Assembly (NCBI GenBank): GCA_017643385.1
Contig: JAEPNN010000013.1
Coordinates: forward strand, 1 to 32,753
Length of the DNA stretch: 32,753 bases
Source of the DNA: Dinoroseobacter sp.
GTDB taxonomy: Bacteria; Pseudomonadota; Alphaproteobacteria; Rhodobacterales; Rhodobacteraceae
Direction: 5' to 3'
Under the pieces are notes generated by a model that saw nothing but the letters and a program-made list of their open reading frames with translations, was not told the DNA's origin and ran no database searches. Below, in pieces: positions 7,514 through 15,794 of the stretch (positions are counted from its first letter, which is position 1; every line of letters begins with the position of its first letter). The translations under genes and the position numbers were made by a program.

Positions 7514-7889
7514 TTTTTCTTTTTCCCCCTCTTCGAACCACCAAAACCGAACACTCTGTCCAAGCGGACCAGAACAAAATCAGCAGAAACCGGGATTGGC
7601 GTGACTGGCGAAAGCTGAGCCATACCACCGACCGGTACTTTGTGAAGCTCAGGTGAAGAGCTCAGTTTGACATTTTCCCGCCGCCGAGCAGAATTTAGAG
7701 CACGCACTCGGTGCAAGATTGCCTGTTCGTAACGAACAATTTTCCTGCGGCCTCGCTCTCGCTGGCCTGCAAAATTCTTCGCGAACACGCATCTTGGCAG
7801 GGGCTTCCACCCCTTGCATCCCCCGGCAAGGGAAAGATCGCTCGAGGCGAGTTTCCCTTTGAACCCATTTAGCCTTTAGCTCCGCCTAG
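7514..7889. other. 376-bp intergenic region upstream of mobC; candidate oriT
   Basis: No gene is seen. The region holds a palindrome TGTTCG-TAA-CGAACA (7724-7738) and a hairpin with AAGGGAAA (7828-7835) and TTTCCCTT (7852-7859) around a CGCTCGAGGCG core. For MOB-type plasmids, oriT normally lies directly upstream of mobC/relaxase genes, so this is the most likely place for the nick site. No known nic consensus was recognised. Confidence 0.5.
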
Positions 7890-8306
7890 GTGACACGCAG
7901 CGACTACCAACGAGACTACCGCCAAAAATACAAGGATCACGCGAAACGTGTGAACCTGACTTTGTCGTTGCCCGAGTATCGCCGCGTTGTGAAGCTTGCT
8001 TCCTGAAGCGGATTGCCCGCGGCGACCTATCTCAAACGCACGGCCTTTTCCGCGCTTGAGAGCCGCCCTGAGCTTCCTGCTGAGATCGCGGCGCAGCTGG
8101 CCGACCTGGACCGCGTTCTTCGCACGATTGCGAACAACGTGAACCAGATGGCCCGTTATTCTCACCGCGTCTGAGAGCTCCTGGATGAGCGCGAGCTTTT
8201 TCAAGAAATCGCCGCCCTGCACACCCAGTACATTGCAACCATAACCCGCGCCGCAACCTCCCGAAGCCTTTGCTTCGGGCAGGAAGACGAAAACGGGTCA
8301 TGATAG
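7890..8306 (+). CDS. mobC: MobC-like mobilization accessory protein with two in-frame TGA
   Basis: Reading TGA as sense gives a 138-residue protein: TRSDYQRDYRQKYKDHAKRV, NLTLSLPEYRRVVKLAS, and (TGA) SGLPAATYLKRTAF. The C-terminal part is LADLDRVLRTIANNVNQMAR-YSHRV-(TGA)-ELLDEREL. The ribbon-helix-helix start and the NNVNQ/L-A-R segment are typical of MobC relaxosome proteins, which bind oriT and help the relaxase nick. The TGA codons are at 8004-8006 and 8160-8162. At the 3' end TGA and TAG are adjacent (8301-8306), and ATGATAG overlaps the relaxase start. GTG 7890 is the first possible start because TAG precedes it directly. Under the standard code the protein would stop after 38 residues. 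Confidence 0.85.
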
Positions 8307-9418
8307 TCAAATCCATGAGCCGGAAGGAGCCCAGTTTCGGCCAGCTTGTCGGATATATCGACCGATGAGCGAGCGGCAGCGCATGGCGTATCCGGCACAA
8401 CCTGCTTGCCCGAAATCTCTGAGCTATCCGGGATGAGTTCGCGCAGAATGGTGACCTGCTTCAGCGGCGCAAGAACGGGGTCTACCTCTACCACGAAATC
8501 ATCTCGATCACCCGCGCCAAGGGCGTCGGCCTCGAGCGGCAGAAGACAGCCCTGCGGGAAATAGCCGAACGCTATATCGCAGAGCGATGCCCGGACAACC
8601 TGGTCTTCGGCAATCTACATGAGGACCAAGAGCACTCGCTGCATTATCACCTGATTATCAGCGCGAACCCGGCCTGAGAGGCCAAACGCTTGCGTTTATC
8701 CAAGGGCCGCTTTCGGGAAATCCAGGTGCAGCTTGAACGGCACGTCCTCGAGACCATGCCCGAGCTTGAACAGAGCCGAGCCATTGAGAAAGACACGGAA
8801 CGCGAAGCACCGGAAAAGGCTCCCGAGGCAGCAGAACGCGCCACAGGTCAACCCGGTGAGATTGCGGCGCTTGTCCATGAGGCACTCAGTGAGAGCCCCG
8901 ATCGACACGCCTTTCGGGAGCAGCTGCAAGCCCACGGGCTTGTGCTCTATATCCGGGGGAGGACGCCGGGGGTCGTGCATCTTGAGAGTGGGAAGAAGCA
9001 CCGCCTAAAGACTTTGAACCCCGATTTTCTGACAGCCTTTGAAGCTCTGCCGGAGAAGCGGCTGACGGAGACCTGAGAGAAAACCGCGCCTGAGGGTGAA
9101 AAAGAAAAAGGTGCCGAAGCCCTGCCGGAACCACAGCGGCACCAAACACAGGCGCAGCAGCCACCAGACCTGCGAGACGAATGGAGGGCCGAGCTTGAAC
9201 GGCTCAGGAAAAGCCACGAACAGGAGCGGCAGGCCGAGGCCGAACGCTCTGGAAACTTACTTCGAGAACTGAAGGCGCTGGTCCGCTTCGCGGTGAGCGA
9301 TACCCTGAGGGGCATTCGTTCGAGAGCCCTGAAGATGCTCGAGCGCCTACAAATCCACCCAAGACAGCATGAGTATGAACGTTTGAGACGTAATCCGAGC
9401 CGTCAGCGAGGCCGCTAA
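8300..9418 (+). CDS. MOB relaxase with four in-frame TGA
   Basis: Reading TGA as sense gives a 372-residue relaxase. It starts MIVKSMSRKEPSFGQLVGYI followed by DR-(TGA)-ASGSAW, with the motif I tyrosine probably in this region. It continues RRKNGVYLYHEIISITRAKG and then the histidine motif HEDQEHSLHYHLIISANPA-(TGA)-EAKRLRLSKGRF, a MOBP-like metal site. The C-terminal part is a charged, probably coiled region. The enzyme nicks oriT and pilots the strand. The TGA codons are at 8366, 8420, 8675 and 9074; the third falls where relatives have Gly (ISAN-x-x-G-E). There is no TAA, TAG or frameshift before the TAA at 9416-9418. Under the standard code only 22 residues would be made. Confidence 0.88.
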
Positions 9419-9437
9419 AGGGCTCGCTTCTTTGATA

Positions 9438-10874
9438 ATGCCCGGAAGAGGGAAGCCGGAGGGAGCTAGGTATCTGCGCCGCCGCGAGCTGCGCCGCCTT
9501 CTGCGCTCTCGCCACACAGGCCTTCTCATCGACGGGAAGAGCGGGCGCTTGAGCGAGGCCCATAGCTTTCAGAATGTATGCGTGGTGGCCCGCGTCTGAG
9601 CGGGGAAGACGAGCCGCTTTATCATCCCGAATGTCCTGGACCGGGCGAACGGCGAAAGCTCGATAGTGGTGAACGACCCGAAAGGGGAAGTGTTCGAGGC
9701 CACCGCCGGCCACATGCAATGCGCCGGCTTTCGTGTCGTGGTGATAGACCCCGAGGACCTCACCCGCAGCGCACGTTTCAATCCCTTACTCGAGGCCAAG
9801 ACGGATATCGAGCTCGAGCAAGTGGCTGAAATTCTCATCCGGGCAGGCAGCTCGGGAAGCCAGAAAGACGCCTTTTGGGATCATTGAGCAATCCGCCTTG
9901 TGTGTGTACTTCTAAAGCTCTTGCGCCGCTCTAGCAGGGAGGACGCTGGATACTTCACCCTGGGAAACCTCTACCGCCTCCTTCAGCACTTTGGCAGCGA
10001 TGGAAGCCCGCTTGATGACTTCGCCATCACCTGGGCTGAGAACCCCGACGATCCGGAAGACCGGAGCCTCTTTGATGAATGGAAGGGAGCGACGACTGGA
10101 AACCCGCAGGCGGTTCAGAGCTTCGCCCTGACTGCGCTGACGGCCCTGAGGGCCTTCACTAACCGGAACATGGTGGAGCTCACCGCGAGCAGCAGCTTCG
10201 AGCTGGCGTCAATCCGCCAGCAGAAGACCATCGTGTATCAGGTCATCCCGGCACAGCACGCCGAGTATTATGGCTTCTGGACGAGCCTCTTTTTCCGTAG
10301 CGTGTTCAACGCTTGCATGAGGAGAATGCCGAGACCCTGAGAGCTTCCCGTCTATGTGCTCTTCGATGAGTTCGGCCACGCCACGCTCCCCGGCTTTGTT
10401 TCGGTGGCAAACACCATCAGGGGATATCGCGTGAGCCTTTCCATTATCCTGCAATCCATCTCGCAGCTCTCTGCCCGCTATGGGCAGGACTGTGCCAAGA
10501 GTATTCAGGGGGGATTTAACAGCTACCTGACCTACAGCGGCTCAGACCCCGAAACCGCCCGATTTTTCGAGGGGCTTTCCGGGCGCGTGATTGAGCATCA
10601 GGAGGCGAGAGACGAACACGAGACTGTACGTCACCATGAGCACAACCTTCTGAATGCCGATAGCATCCGCCGTATTGGGGAGGACGAGGCGATCCTGATA
10701 TCCGGCAACCGACATCCCGCCAGGTTGCGCACTCTGCCGTATTTCAAGAGCGGCAGATTCCTCAGCGCCTCGAAACAGCCTCCCGCAGGGCGGAGCGAAA
10801 GCAGGTCGACCGGACAAGTGAAGTGGGTGCCGATTTTCGGAGAAAAAGTTGACTGAGAAGATATGTCAGTATAA
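9438..10874 (+). CDS. VirD4/TraG-type coupling protein with in-frame TGA
   Basis: Reading TGA as sense gives a 478-residue T4SS coupling ATPase. Walker A is CVVARV-(TGA)-AGKTSRFIIPNVL at about residues 49-66. Then come VVNDPKGEVFEATAGHMQ, VVVIDPEDLTRSARFNPLLE, FWDH-(TGA)-AIRLV, and P-(TGA)-ELPVYVLFDEFGH (Walker B). The end holds SQLSARYGQDCAKSIQGGFN and YLTYSGSDPETARFF. It links the relaxosome to a T4SS channel, which must come from another plasmid. The internal TGA codons are at 9597, 9885 and 10338. A fourth at 10854 is followed by five codons and TAA (10872-10874), so the end is either 10856 or 10874. No transmembrane segment is seen near the start. ATG 9438 may not be the true start, because the frame is open upstream into the relaxase gene. 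Confidence 0.88.
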
Positions 10875-10881
10875 TTGACGT

Positions 10882-10928
10882 ATCCTGAAAAGGATGGGGT
10901 GAAAGGATAATCCGAAGATCATCCTTTC
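10882..10928 (+). terminator. two hairpins after the coupling-protein gene
   Basis: ATCCT-GAAA-AGGAT (10882-10895) is followed by GAAAGGAT (10901-10908) pairing with ATCCTTTC (10921-10928). No strong T-run follows, so their role as terminators is uncertain, but their position directly after the mobilization operon fits. Confidence 0.5.
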
Positions 10929-10938
10929 TGGCTACGGT

Positions 10939-11172
10939 CTAAGACCTGCTTTGCAGAGCATACATCATGTCACTGATGCTTGGTTTCCAGTTTGGATTGC
11001 GAATGTACCGCACTTCCTTTCTGAGAAACCCATGCTTTACCTGCATAGTCCACCGATGGGGATCAGAACTCACGAGCTCGTCAGCCACCAGACCTTGAAC
11101 CACTGGATCACCTAAAGCAGCTTCCATGCTTTTGAACACTTGGGAGCAGACTTTAGAAACAGCTGGACGCAT
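10939..11172 (-). CDS. small hypothetical protein
   Basis: A 77-residue ORF from ATG 11172 (MRPAVSKVCSQVFKSMEAAL ... MMYALQSRS), possibly longer from GTG 11178 or TTG 11208. It ends in TAG and has no in-frame TGA. No domain is recognised. The composition looks protein-like and it lies alone on the minus strand between two recoded plus-strand genes. The call rests on ORF length only. Confidence 0.4.
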   Translation of the reverse strand: MRPAVSKVCSQVFKSMEAALGDPVVQGLVADELVSSDPHRWTMQVKHGFLRKEVRYIRNPNWKPSISDMMYALQSRS

Positions 11173-11300
11173 AGTCACTCGGTTACGAAATAAAATAGCC
11201 ACGTTCAAAAACTGATACGTTTTGCATCTTCTCAGATGTGTAAACCGCTCAGAGCTTGGACGTGGTTTTATTCTATCAGCAAAACAGACTCAGGATAAGG

Positions 11301-11340
11301 CATAACGTGCCCCTAACCTCTGTCGTTAGGGGCAGTTATG
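11301..11340. repeat. nested hairpin CATAAC / GCCCCTAAC
   Basis: CATAAC (11301-11306) and GTTATG (11335-11340) enclose GCCCCTAAC (11309-11317) and GTTAGGGGC (11325-11333) around a seven-base loop, fifteen pairs in all. No T-run follows. It is part of the structured intergenic block that runs to about 11545. Confidence 0.75.
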
Positions 11341-11350
11341 GTCAAAAGAT

Positions 11351-11544
11351 GGGGGGTGCGCGAGGTGTCAGGGGGCAATTTGTGCTGAAAATCAATAGGA
11401 TCGCAGCGCCGCTTGTGGCGCTCTCTCCTGATTGTTCTCCCCAAATGTACCCCTGACTCCAAGGGGATGTCTTTGACAAGCAATGACAGCGGTTTCCATC
11501 CCCTTGGAGTCAGGGCTATGCCCCGACACCTCAGCGCACCCCCC
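11351..11544. repeat. nested long inverted repeats (structured intergenic block)
   Basis: The outer arms 11351-11374 (GGGGGGTGCGC...) and 11521-11544 (...GCGCACCCCCC) pair with one bulge and one or two mismatches. Inside them, 11451-11469 and 11497-11515 are a perfect 19-bp inverted repeat with a 27-base loop. A third small hairpin AGCGCC/GGCGCT lies at about 11405-11422. The whole could be a replication or transfer origin, or a structured RNA. No gene is visible between 11209 and 11644. Confidence 0.75.
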
Positions 11545-11588
11545 AAGTGCTCCGCACGCTGACCAGACCGCTTCCCTTGCGCTGAATT

Positions 11589-11617
11589 TTGTTTTTCTTG
11601 GCCCAATGAGGTATAAT
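11589..11617 (+). promoter_or_regulatory. sigma-70-like promoter for the gene at 11645
   Basis: TTGTTT at 11589-11594, a 17-bp spacer and a perfect TATAAT at 11612-11617. The ATG at 11645 lies 28 bp downstream. Confidence 0.65.
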
Positions 11618-11644
11618 TTTTTCGTACTTCTTAACTTTCTACAC

Positions 11645-12199
11645 ATGTCAAACGTTGTTTCGGTATCGACCGAGAGGGCTTGAGATTATGCGGAGCCGAT
11701 GAAGCAGGCTTCGGATTTTTCAGGCCATATCGAGTCCCAAGTGAAAATAGGGTATCTGGCTATCGACGGCGGGATGGATCAGAGAACGATTAAGGCAAAC
11801 ATTGCCCACTATCTCACTGAGCAAATCGCTGGCCGGTTGCCTCGCAAGGGGATGAAACGCGAAGGCCGGGAGAGCCAGGGACGTCCCTTTGTCATGGCGG
11901 AAATCGAAAGTGTTATGTGAGACCGGGAACTCAACCATGGCATCCGCCTTGGTTTGTATGTTCCCAATACCGAAGGTCGATCATGCGCCGAGGTCATGGA
12001 ACGCCATGCCTCGGATATCGCTGATGCCGTGGTGGACTTATTGCCAACACAAGAAGCCGTCGAAAAGAACGACGAGGACCAAATTCTACACACTTCCTGC
12101 GACATCCAGATTGACGCCAATGGCCAGTCTGAGTGGAAAGGATTTGAAACGCGGCAGGTTTCGAGCGCCGTGTCACGGATACTTAGGAGCGGGCAGTAG
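11645..12199 (+). CDS. unknown protein with two in-frame TGA
   Basis: Reading TGA as sense gives 184 residues: MSNVVSVSTERA-(TGA)-DYAEPMKQASDFSGHI, then DGGMDQRTIKANIAHYLTEQ, RPFVMAEIESVM-(TGA)-DREL, NHGIRLGLYVPNTEGRSCAE, ending ISRIL-like SRILRSGQ-TAG. No domain is recognised. The TGA codons are at 11681-11683 and 11918-11920; both are followed by GA. The frame has no TAA or TAG and has a good promoter at 11589. Under the standard code it would break into pieces of 12, 78 and 92 codons. The last 27 bp overlap the convergent gene at 12173. A place in the mobilization module is inferred from position and shared code. Confidence 0.7.
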
Positions 12200-13141
12200 A
12201 CCAGTAGGCTTCAGGATGGATTTTGGGTGGCCTGACACACCCTTCCAGATAGGGGCAAAGAGGATGCTGGTTTCATCGACCTGAGCATAGTCGGTAACCC
12301 AGACGCGTTCAGAGCCAATGTACCCAGCTAGAATCTCCCGGATATTGTCCGCCCTTCTTTCTGATGATGTTTGAAATAGCACGGTGAAGTCCGTGTTATT
12401 TTCAAGGATAGGTCGGTGCAGGCCTTTGGCATGGTAGAGATAGTAGCCATGAACCTTTTCCCGGATTTTTTCGAGTCCATGGGTGCCTCGGTCAATCTCG
12501 AGGAAGAGGAGTCGGTCGTGGACTTTACCATTCCGTTCAGCCTTCAGGATGATCAATGCATCAGGATAGATGACATAGCTCCGGCGGTTTATGGGGCTTA
12601 CCAGCTCTGTGTAGAGCTCGTAGCGATGCCGGGATGCATAGTCCTGTGCTCTGCTTCGCATCTGAAAATCAGGAATGAAGGTATCGAGGTAGACCACGTC
12701 TTGCTTGCTGAGGGCGAGTTCGAGGTTGATCCGGAACTCTGAGAGGTCCAGTGCGTGCTGGAGAAAGGCCTGTTTGACATCTCGTCCCTTGCGCCAGCTT
12801 CTTTCAGCCTTGCCGATCTTGGCGAGATACTCTGCTCCCTTTTTATCGAGAAGGTATATGTACTCGGATTGAGGCTGAGCGAGACGGCTGTAGGGTTCAG
12901 CCTTATGAATATAGCCGCTATGAAACAGCTTTCTGAGCCGCCCGTTAGCCGCCTGGGTGTCCACACTACTAGGGAAAAACAGGCGTCGGATTTGCGAAAC
13001 AGACAGGTAGCGGTAGCGACCAAGCGCCCGCATAATTTCTACATCGCGCTCAGTGATCTTGAAATTTGGCAGCTTCCTGGGTTCTCGTTTGTGACGTGAG
13101 AGGGGCTTTTGATCATCCAAAGGGTGAATCCTCGTCGTCAA
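12173..13141 (-). CDS. replication-relaxation family protein
   Basis: A 322-residue protein. The winged-helix part is about residues 28-95: KITERDVEIMRALGRYRYLS, VSQIRRLFFPSS, SGYIHKAEPYSRL. A conserved globular part follows (YIYLLDKKGAEYLAK, then YPDALIILKAERNGKVHDRL, then FLEIDRGTHGLEKIREKVHG). The EIDRG-x-H segment resembles a nuclease-like fold, but no activity is proven. The probable start is TTG 13141, overlapping the end of the upstream ATPase gene, so the genes are coupled. The family is usually linked to plasmid transfer or replication control and often sits beside a coupling-type ATPase, as here. It ends in TGA and has no in-frame TGA in 322 codons. Confidence 0.85.
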   Translation of the reverse strand: MTTRIHPLDDQKPLSRHKREPRKLPNFKITERDVEIMRALGRYRYLSVSQIRRLFFPSSVDTQAANGRLRKLFHSGYIHKAEPYSRLAQPQSEYIYLLDKKGAEYLAKIGKAERSWRKGRDVKQAFLQHALDLSEFRINLELALSKQDVVYLDTFIPDFQMRSRAQDYASRHRYELYTELVSPINRRSYVIYPDALIILKAERNGKVHDRLLFLEIDRGTHGLEKIREKVHGYYLYHAKGLHRPILENNTDFTVLFQTSSERRADNIREILAGYIGSERVWVTDYAQVDETSILFAPIWKGVSGHPKSILKPTGLLPAPKYP

Positions 13142-15791
13142 CTATATCATTCGTCTCGTCTTCCTGAGGAGGCTCCGGGGTCAGGGTATCGTAGAACTTG
13201 ATCGTGTCTCCGATGGCATCCTTTTGCCGTTTGATGATTTTCGCTTTCGCTGCTCTCAGGGGAAGGTATTGGCCTTTGTGTATCTCCACGACCTCGAGCT
13301 TGAGCCTGTCCACCATATCTTCCGCGAGCTGACGCGACATCTTACGCTCCGGCATGTGAGCCACCCGGCAATGGACGGGAGGTTGGTTTTCGATTTTCAC
13401 AAAAGCCTGGGCCACTTCGAGATTTCTCATCTCGGCCCGTTTCATGTACATCAGGTCGTTCAGGGTCCAGAACTGAACCGACGCAACTTCTTCAACTTCG
13501 TCGATCTCGAAAAAGGGCACGTCCCCGACGCTGTACCCTTGGCTTTCGGAGTGACTTTGCGTCTGGGCTGTGCCCTTTGTTTCGGCAGTGCCACGCGTTT
13601 GGGTCTGAGAGCGTTGCTGGGTTTGCGCCAGCCCTTGAGTATCAGAGCTACCACGGCTCTTCGTGGTGCCGGAACTCTTGGTAAGCGTCTCAGATTGGTT
13701 CTTGGTGTGTGAGCTGGATTCTGTTTGAGAATGGCTCTCAGAGCTATTTTGCCCCAGTGTTTGGGCTCTGGATTGGTTGGTCGAAGAGCTCTTCCCGTAC
13801 TGCTCACCCGAAGATTCGGTGTGGGCGTCACTGGTGCTTTCATTGCGACCATGCGTGTCGGTAGTGGTTTTGTTTTGGCTCGTGGTATTTGACCAATTGT
13901 CTGTATGAGCCTGTGAGGTTCCGTGCTGATCGGACCATGAAACGGATTTGCCCTTTGTGCTGGCGCGGCCTTCCGTATGGCTCGAGCCTAGATTGTAGCT
14001 CGAGTTGTCGCTGTGACCGCGCGACGTGTAGCCATCTTCGTCCATGGATCGACTATCACCCGAACCATAAGAGCTCCCACGGCTATCTGTGTCCGAGTAT
14101 GAGCGCGTTTCGCTGTCAGACCGTCCTTGAGTGGTGGTCTGACTTTGGTTTTGACCGCGAGTATCCGCTCCACCTATGGATTTTCCGACACTCTGCCCCT
14201 GAGCATGTGCCGAGGACTGGCTTGTCCCATGGGAGTCGCTGTGGGTATCAGATCGACCGAAGTTGAGGCTCTCAGACCTTCCTTCAGAGCTTCCGGTCGT
14301 GTCTGTGATCGAGGAAGACTTGCCTAGTGTATTGGTCTGGCCTGTGGATCGCCCGGTCGTATCAGCTGTCCCCTTGGTCTGCCCATGAGAGGTGGAGCTG
14401 GTATGCCCGTCAGTGGTGGAGTCTGTGTGACTGCGTGAGCGTGTTTCGCCCTCGCTGAGCCCTTCCGCCTCGCTCTCAGAGATAGTTGAACTCGAGGACC
14501 GTTGATCAGATTGTCCGGTCGTTTGTGAAAACTGCTCCTGTCGGACCCGTCGGGTCGTTTCGATATGGCGTTCTCTGATACGGGTCTGAGTGTGCTTTAT
14601 CGTCTTCAGATCAACGAAACCCTCCTGGATTTCCTTGTTCATGATCTCAGCGTCTTCAAAGGACAGGCCCCCAAAAATGACCTTGTTTTTGCAGTTGGTA
14701 AGTACGGACTGATACAGGTAAGCGTTGTCGCGCTTGAGCTGCCCGAGATGTTGGTGCGCCAGCAGGTAGAAAACCTTGAACTTTCGCACTTCCTCAAGCG
14801 AGTAGGCGATGTCGTTCGAGACGTACTGAGCAAATTCGTCAATGTAGATGTAGAAGGGTTTGAGACGGGGATCGTAGGGGTCTCGCAGACGTGCAACCCG
14901 ATAAAGCTCCGAGACCAGCAGGGTTCCCATTAGCTTCGCATCTGGCAGCGTCACCCTGCCGTGCTGGTCATTGAGGTTAACCAGCAGAATCTTCCCCTCC
15001 TTCATGATCTGAGGCAGATCGAGCACGTTGTCTTTCTGGCCGATGATAAGTCGAATGAGCTCGTTCTGAAGAAAGGATACGAGGCGGTTCCCTGCCCCTT
15101 CGATCATCTCTGACCGGCGTTGTGAATTGCCTTCGATTATCCCCTCCCAATCGACACGCACGACCTCATTCACGACATTCTGGACGAGCGCTTTGCGCAG
15201 ATGGTCGTTCTTTTCTGTCGATATGAGGGCGGCGCTCTCTAGGAGGGTCATGTCGTTGACTAGGAGTGTGTGCGCGATGTTTTGCAGCCAGCGAGCTATA
15301 CGGGGCGTATCCGTGATATCTTCCTGACCCCATGCCTTCAGGCAGGCCGAAACGAAGTTCTTTTCGATGTAGTCGAACCGATCCTTCTCTCCGGCCGGAA
15401 GCGGATTGAAGCCTATGACATTCTCGAGGTCGTTGAACGGATTGAAGAGAACCAAACGGTCTGCGAGCGTTGATTTCTCTGTGGCGATATAAGTCAGGAT
15501 GTCCTGATAGAGCTTCCCGTGTGGATCAATGAGACAGACCCCACAGCCACGGTTTTGCACGTCCTGTCGGAGCAGGAGCTCTAAAAACTTGGACTTCCCT
15601 GTCCCAGTTGAACCAAGAATATGCGTGTGGTTCTGTCGATGCTTGGGCGTGAACCCGAACAGCTCCTCTGAGGTCACGTCATGACCGATGAGCGTCGGCT
15701 TTTCGCTTCTCCGTGCGCTGAGCATACCAGCTCCGGTATGGCTCAACGACGACTTTCGAGTTGACTTGGTTGGGACGATAGATCGTTTCAC
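13113..15791 (-). CDS. TraD/VirD4-like conjugative ATPase with a long Ser/Thr/Gly/Gln-rich insert
   Basis: An 892-residue protein. The ATPase core includes Walker A THILGSTGTGKSKFLELLLR, then CLIDPHGKLYQDIL, LVLFNPFNDLENVIGFNPL and Walker B PFYIYIDEFAQYVSND, as in T4SS DNA-binding ATPases. The core runs to about residue 415. Residues about 420-753 are an extremely repetitive segment of S, T, G, Q, H, D, R and N (TSQSSAHAQGQSVGKSIGGA is typical). A folded tail follows (GDVPFFEIDEVEEVASVQFW, KMSRQLAEDMVDRLKLEVVE). It is standard code: no TGA in 892 codons and TGA as the stop. It is a second, unrelated coupling-type protein on a plasmid that already has one. It starts three bases after the membrane coiled-coil gene stop. 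Confidence 0.88.
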   Translation of the reverse strand: MKRSIVPTKSTRKSSLSHTGAGMLSARRSEKPTLIGHDVTSEELFGFTPKHRQNHTHILGSTGTGKSKFLELLLRQDVQNRGCGVCLIDPHGKLYQDILTYIATEKSTLADRLVLFNPFNDLENVIGFNPLPAGEKDRFDYIEKNFVSACLKAWGQEDITDTPRIARWLQNIAHTLLVNDMTLLESAALISTEKNDHLRKALVQNVVNEVVRVDWEGIIEGNSQRRSEMIEGAGNRLVSFLQNELIRLIIGQKDNVLDLPQIMKEGKILLVNLNDQHGRVTLPDAKLMGTLLVSELYRVARLRDPYDPRLKPFYIYIDEFAQYVSNDIAYSLEEVRKFKVFYLLAHQHLGQLKRDNAYLYQSVLTNCKNKVIFGGLSFEDAEIMNKEIQEGFVDLKTIKHTQTRIRERHIETTRRVRQEQFSQTTGQSDQRSSSSTISESEAEGLSEGETRSRSHTDSTTDGHTSSTSHGQTKGTADTTGRSTGQTNTLGKSSSITDTTGSSEGRSESLNFGRSDTHSDSHGTSQSSAHAQGQSVGKSIGGADTRGQNQSQTTTQGRSDSETRSYSDTDSRGSSYGSGDSRSMDEDGYTSRGHSDNSSYNLGSSHTEGRASTKGKSVSWSDQHGTSQAHTDNWSNTTSQNKTTTDTHGRNESTSDAHTESSGEQYGKSSSTNQSRAQTLGQNSSESHSQTESSSHTKNQSETLTKSSGTTKSRGSSDTQGLAQTQQRSQTQTRGTAETKGTAQTQSHSESQGYSVGDVPFFEIDEVEEVASVQFWTLNDLMYMKRAEMRNLEVAQAFVKIENQPPVHCRVAHMPERKMSRQLAEDMVDRLKLEVVEIHKGQYLPLRAAKAKIIKRQKDAIGDTIKFYDTLTPEPPQEDETNDIVDDEDSPFG

Positions 15792-15794
15792 GGC

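Noticed and set aside
9597-9599. TGA read as Trp (code 4) or selenocysteine
   Set aside because: Trp or Sec does not fit the position before AGKT or after GEHDF. No SECIS-like hairpin is recognisable after each TGA, and 15 scattered sites would be unlike selenoproteins.
9204-9838. Minus-strand ORFs opposite the relaxase and coupling-protein genes
   Set aside because: They are shadows of the plus-strand genes. The plus-strand frames have clear family motifs.
7890-10874. Mobilization genes as decayed pseudogenes
   Set aside because: Decay should give TAA, TAG and frameshifts as well. Only TGA is seen, at Gly-like positions, in six genes with intact frames.
11301-11340. Integron attC site
   Set aside because: GTTAG and CTAAC words are present, but the R'/R'' spacing and consensus are not met, and no integron integrase is encoded.
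10875-11644. Suppressor tRNA-Gly(UCA) on the plasmid
   Set aside because: I looked for a T-loop GTTCRANNC and a cloverleaf in the longer intergenic regions and saw none. A tRNAscan run would settle this.
13224-14330. Long plus-strand ORFs opposite the repetitive ATPase region
   Set aside because: They are complements of the repeats, lack ribosome sites and show no domain.
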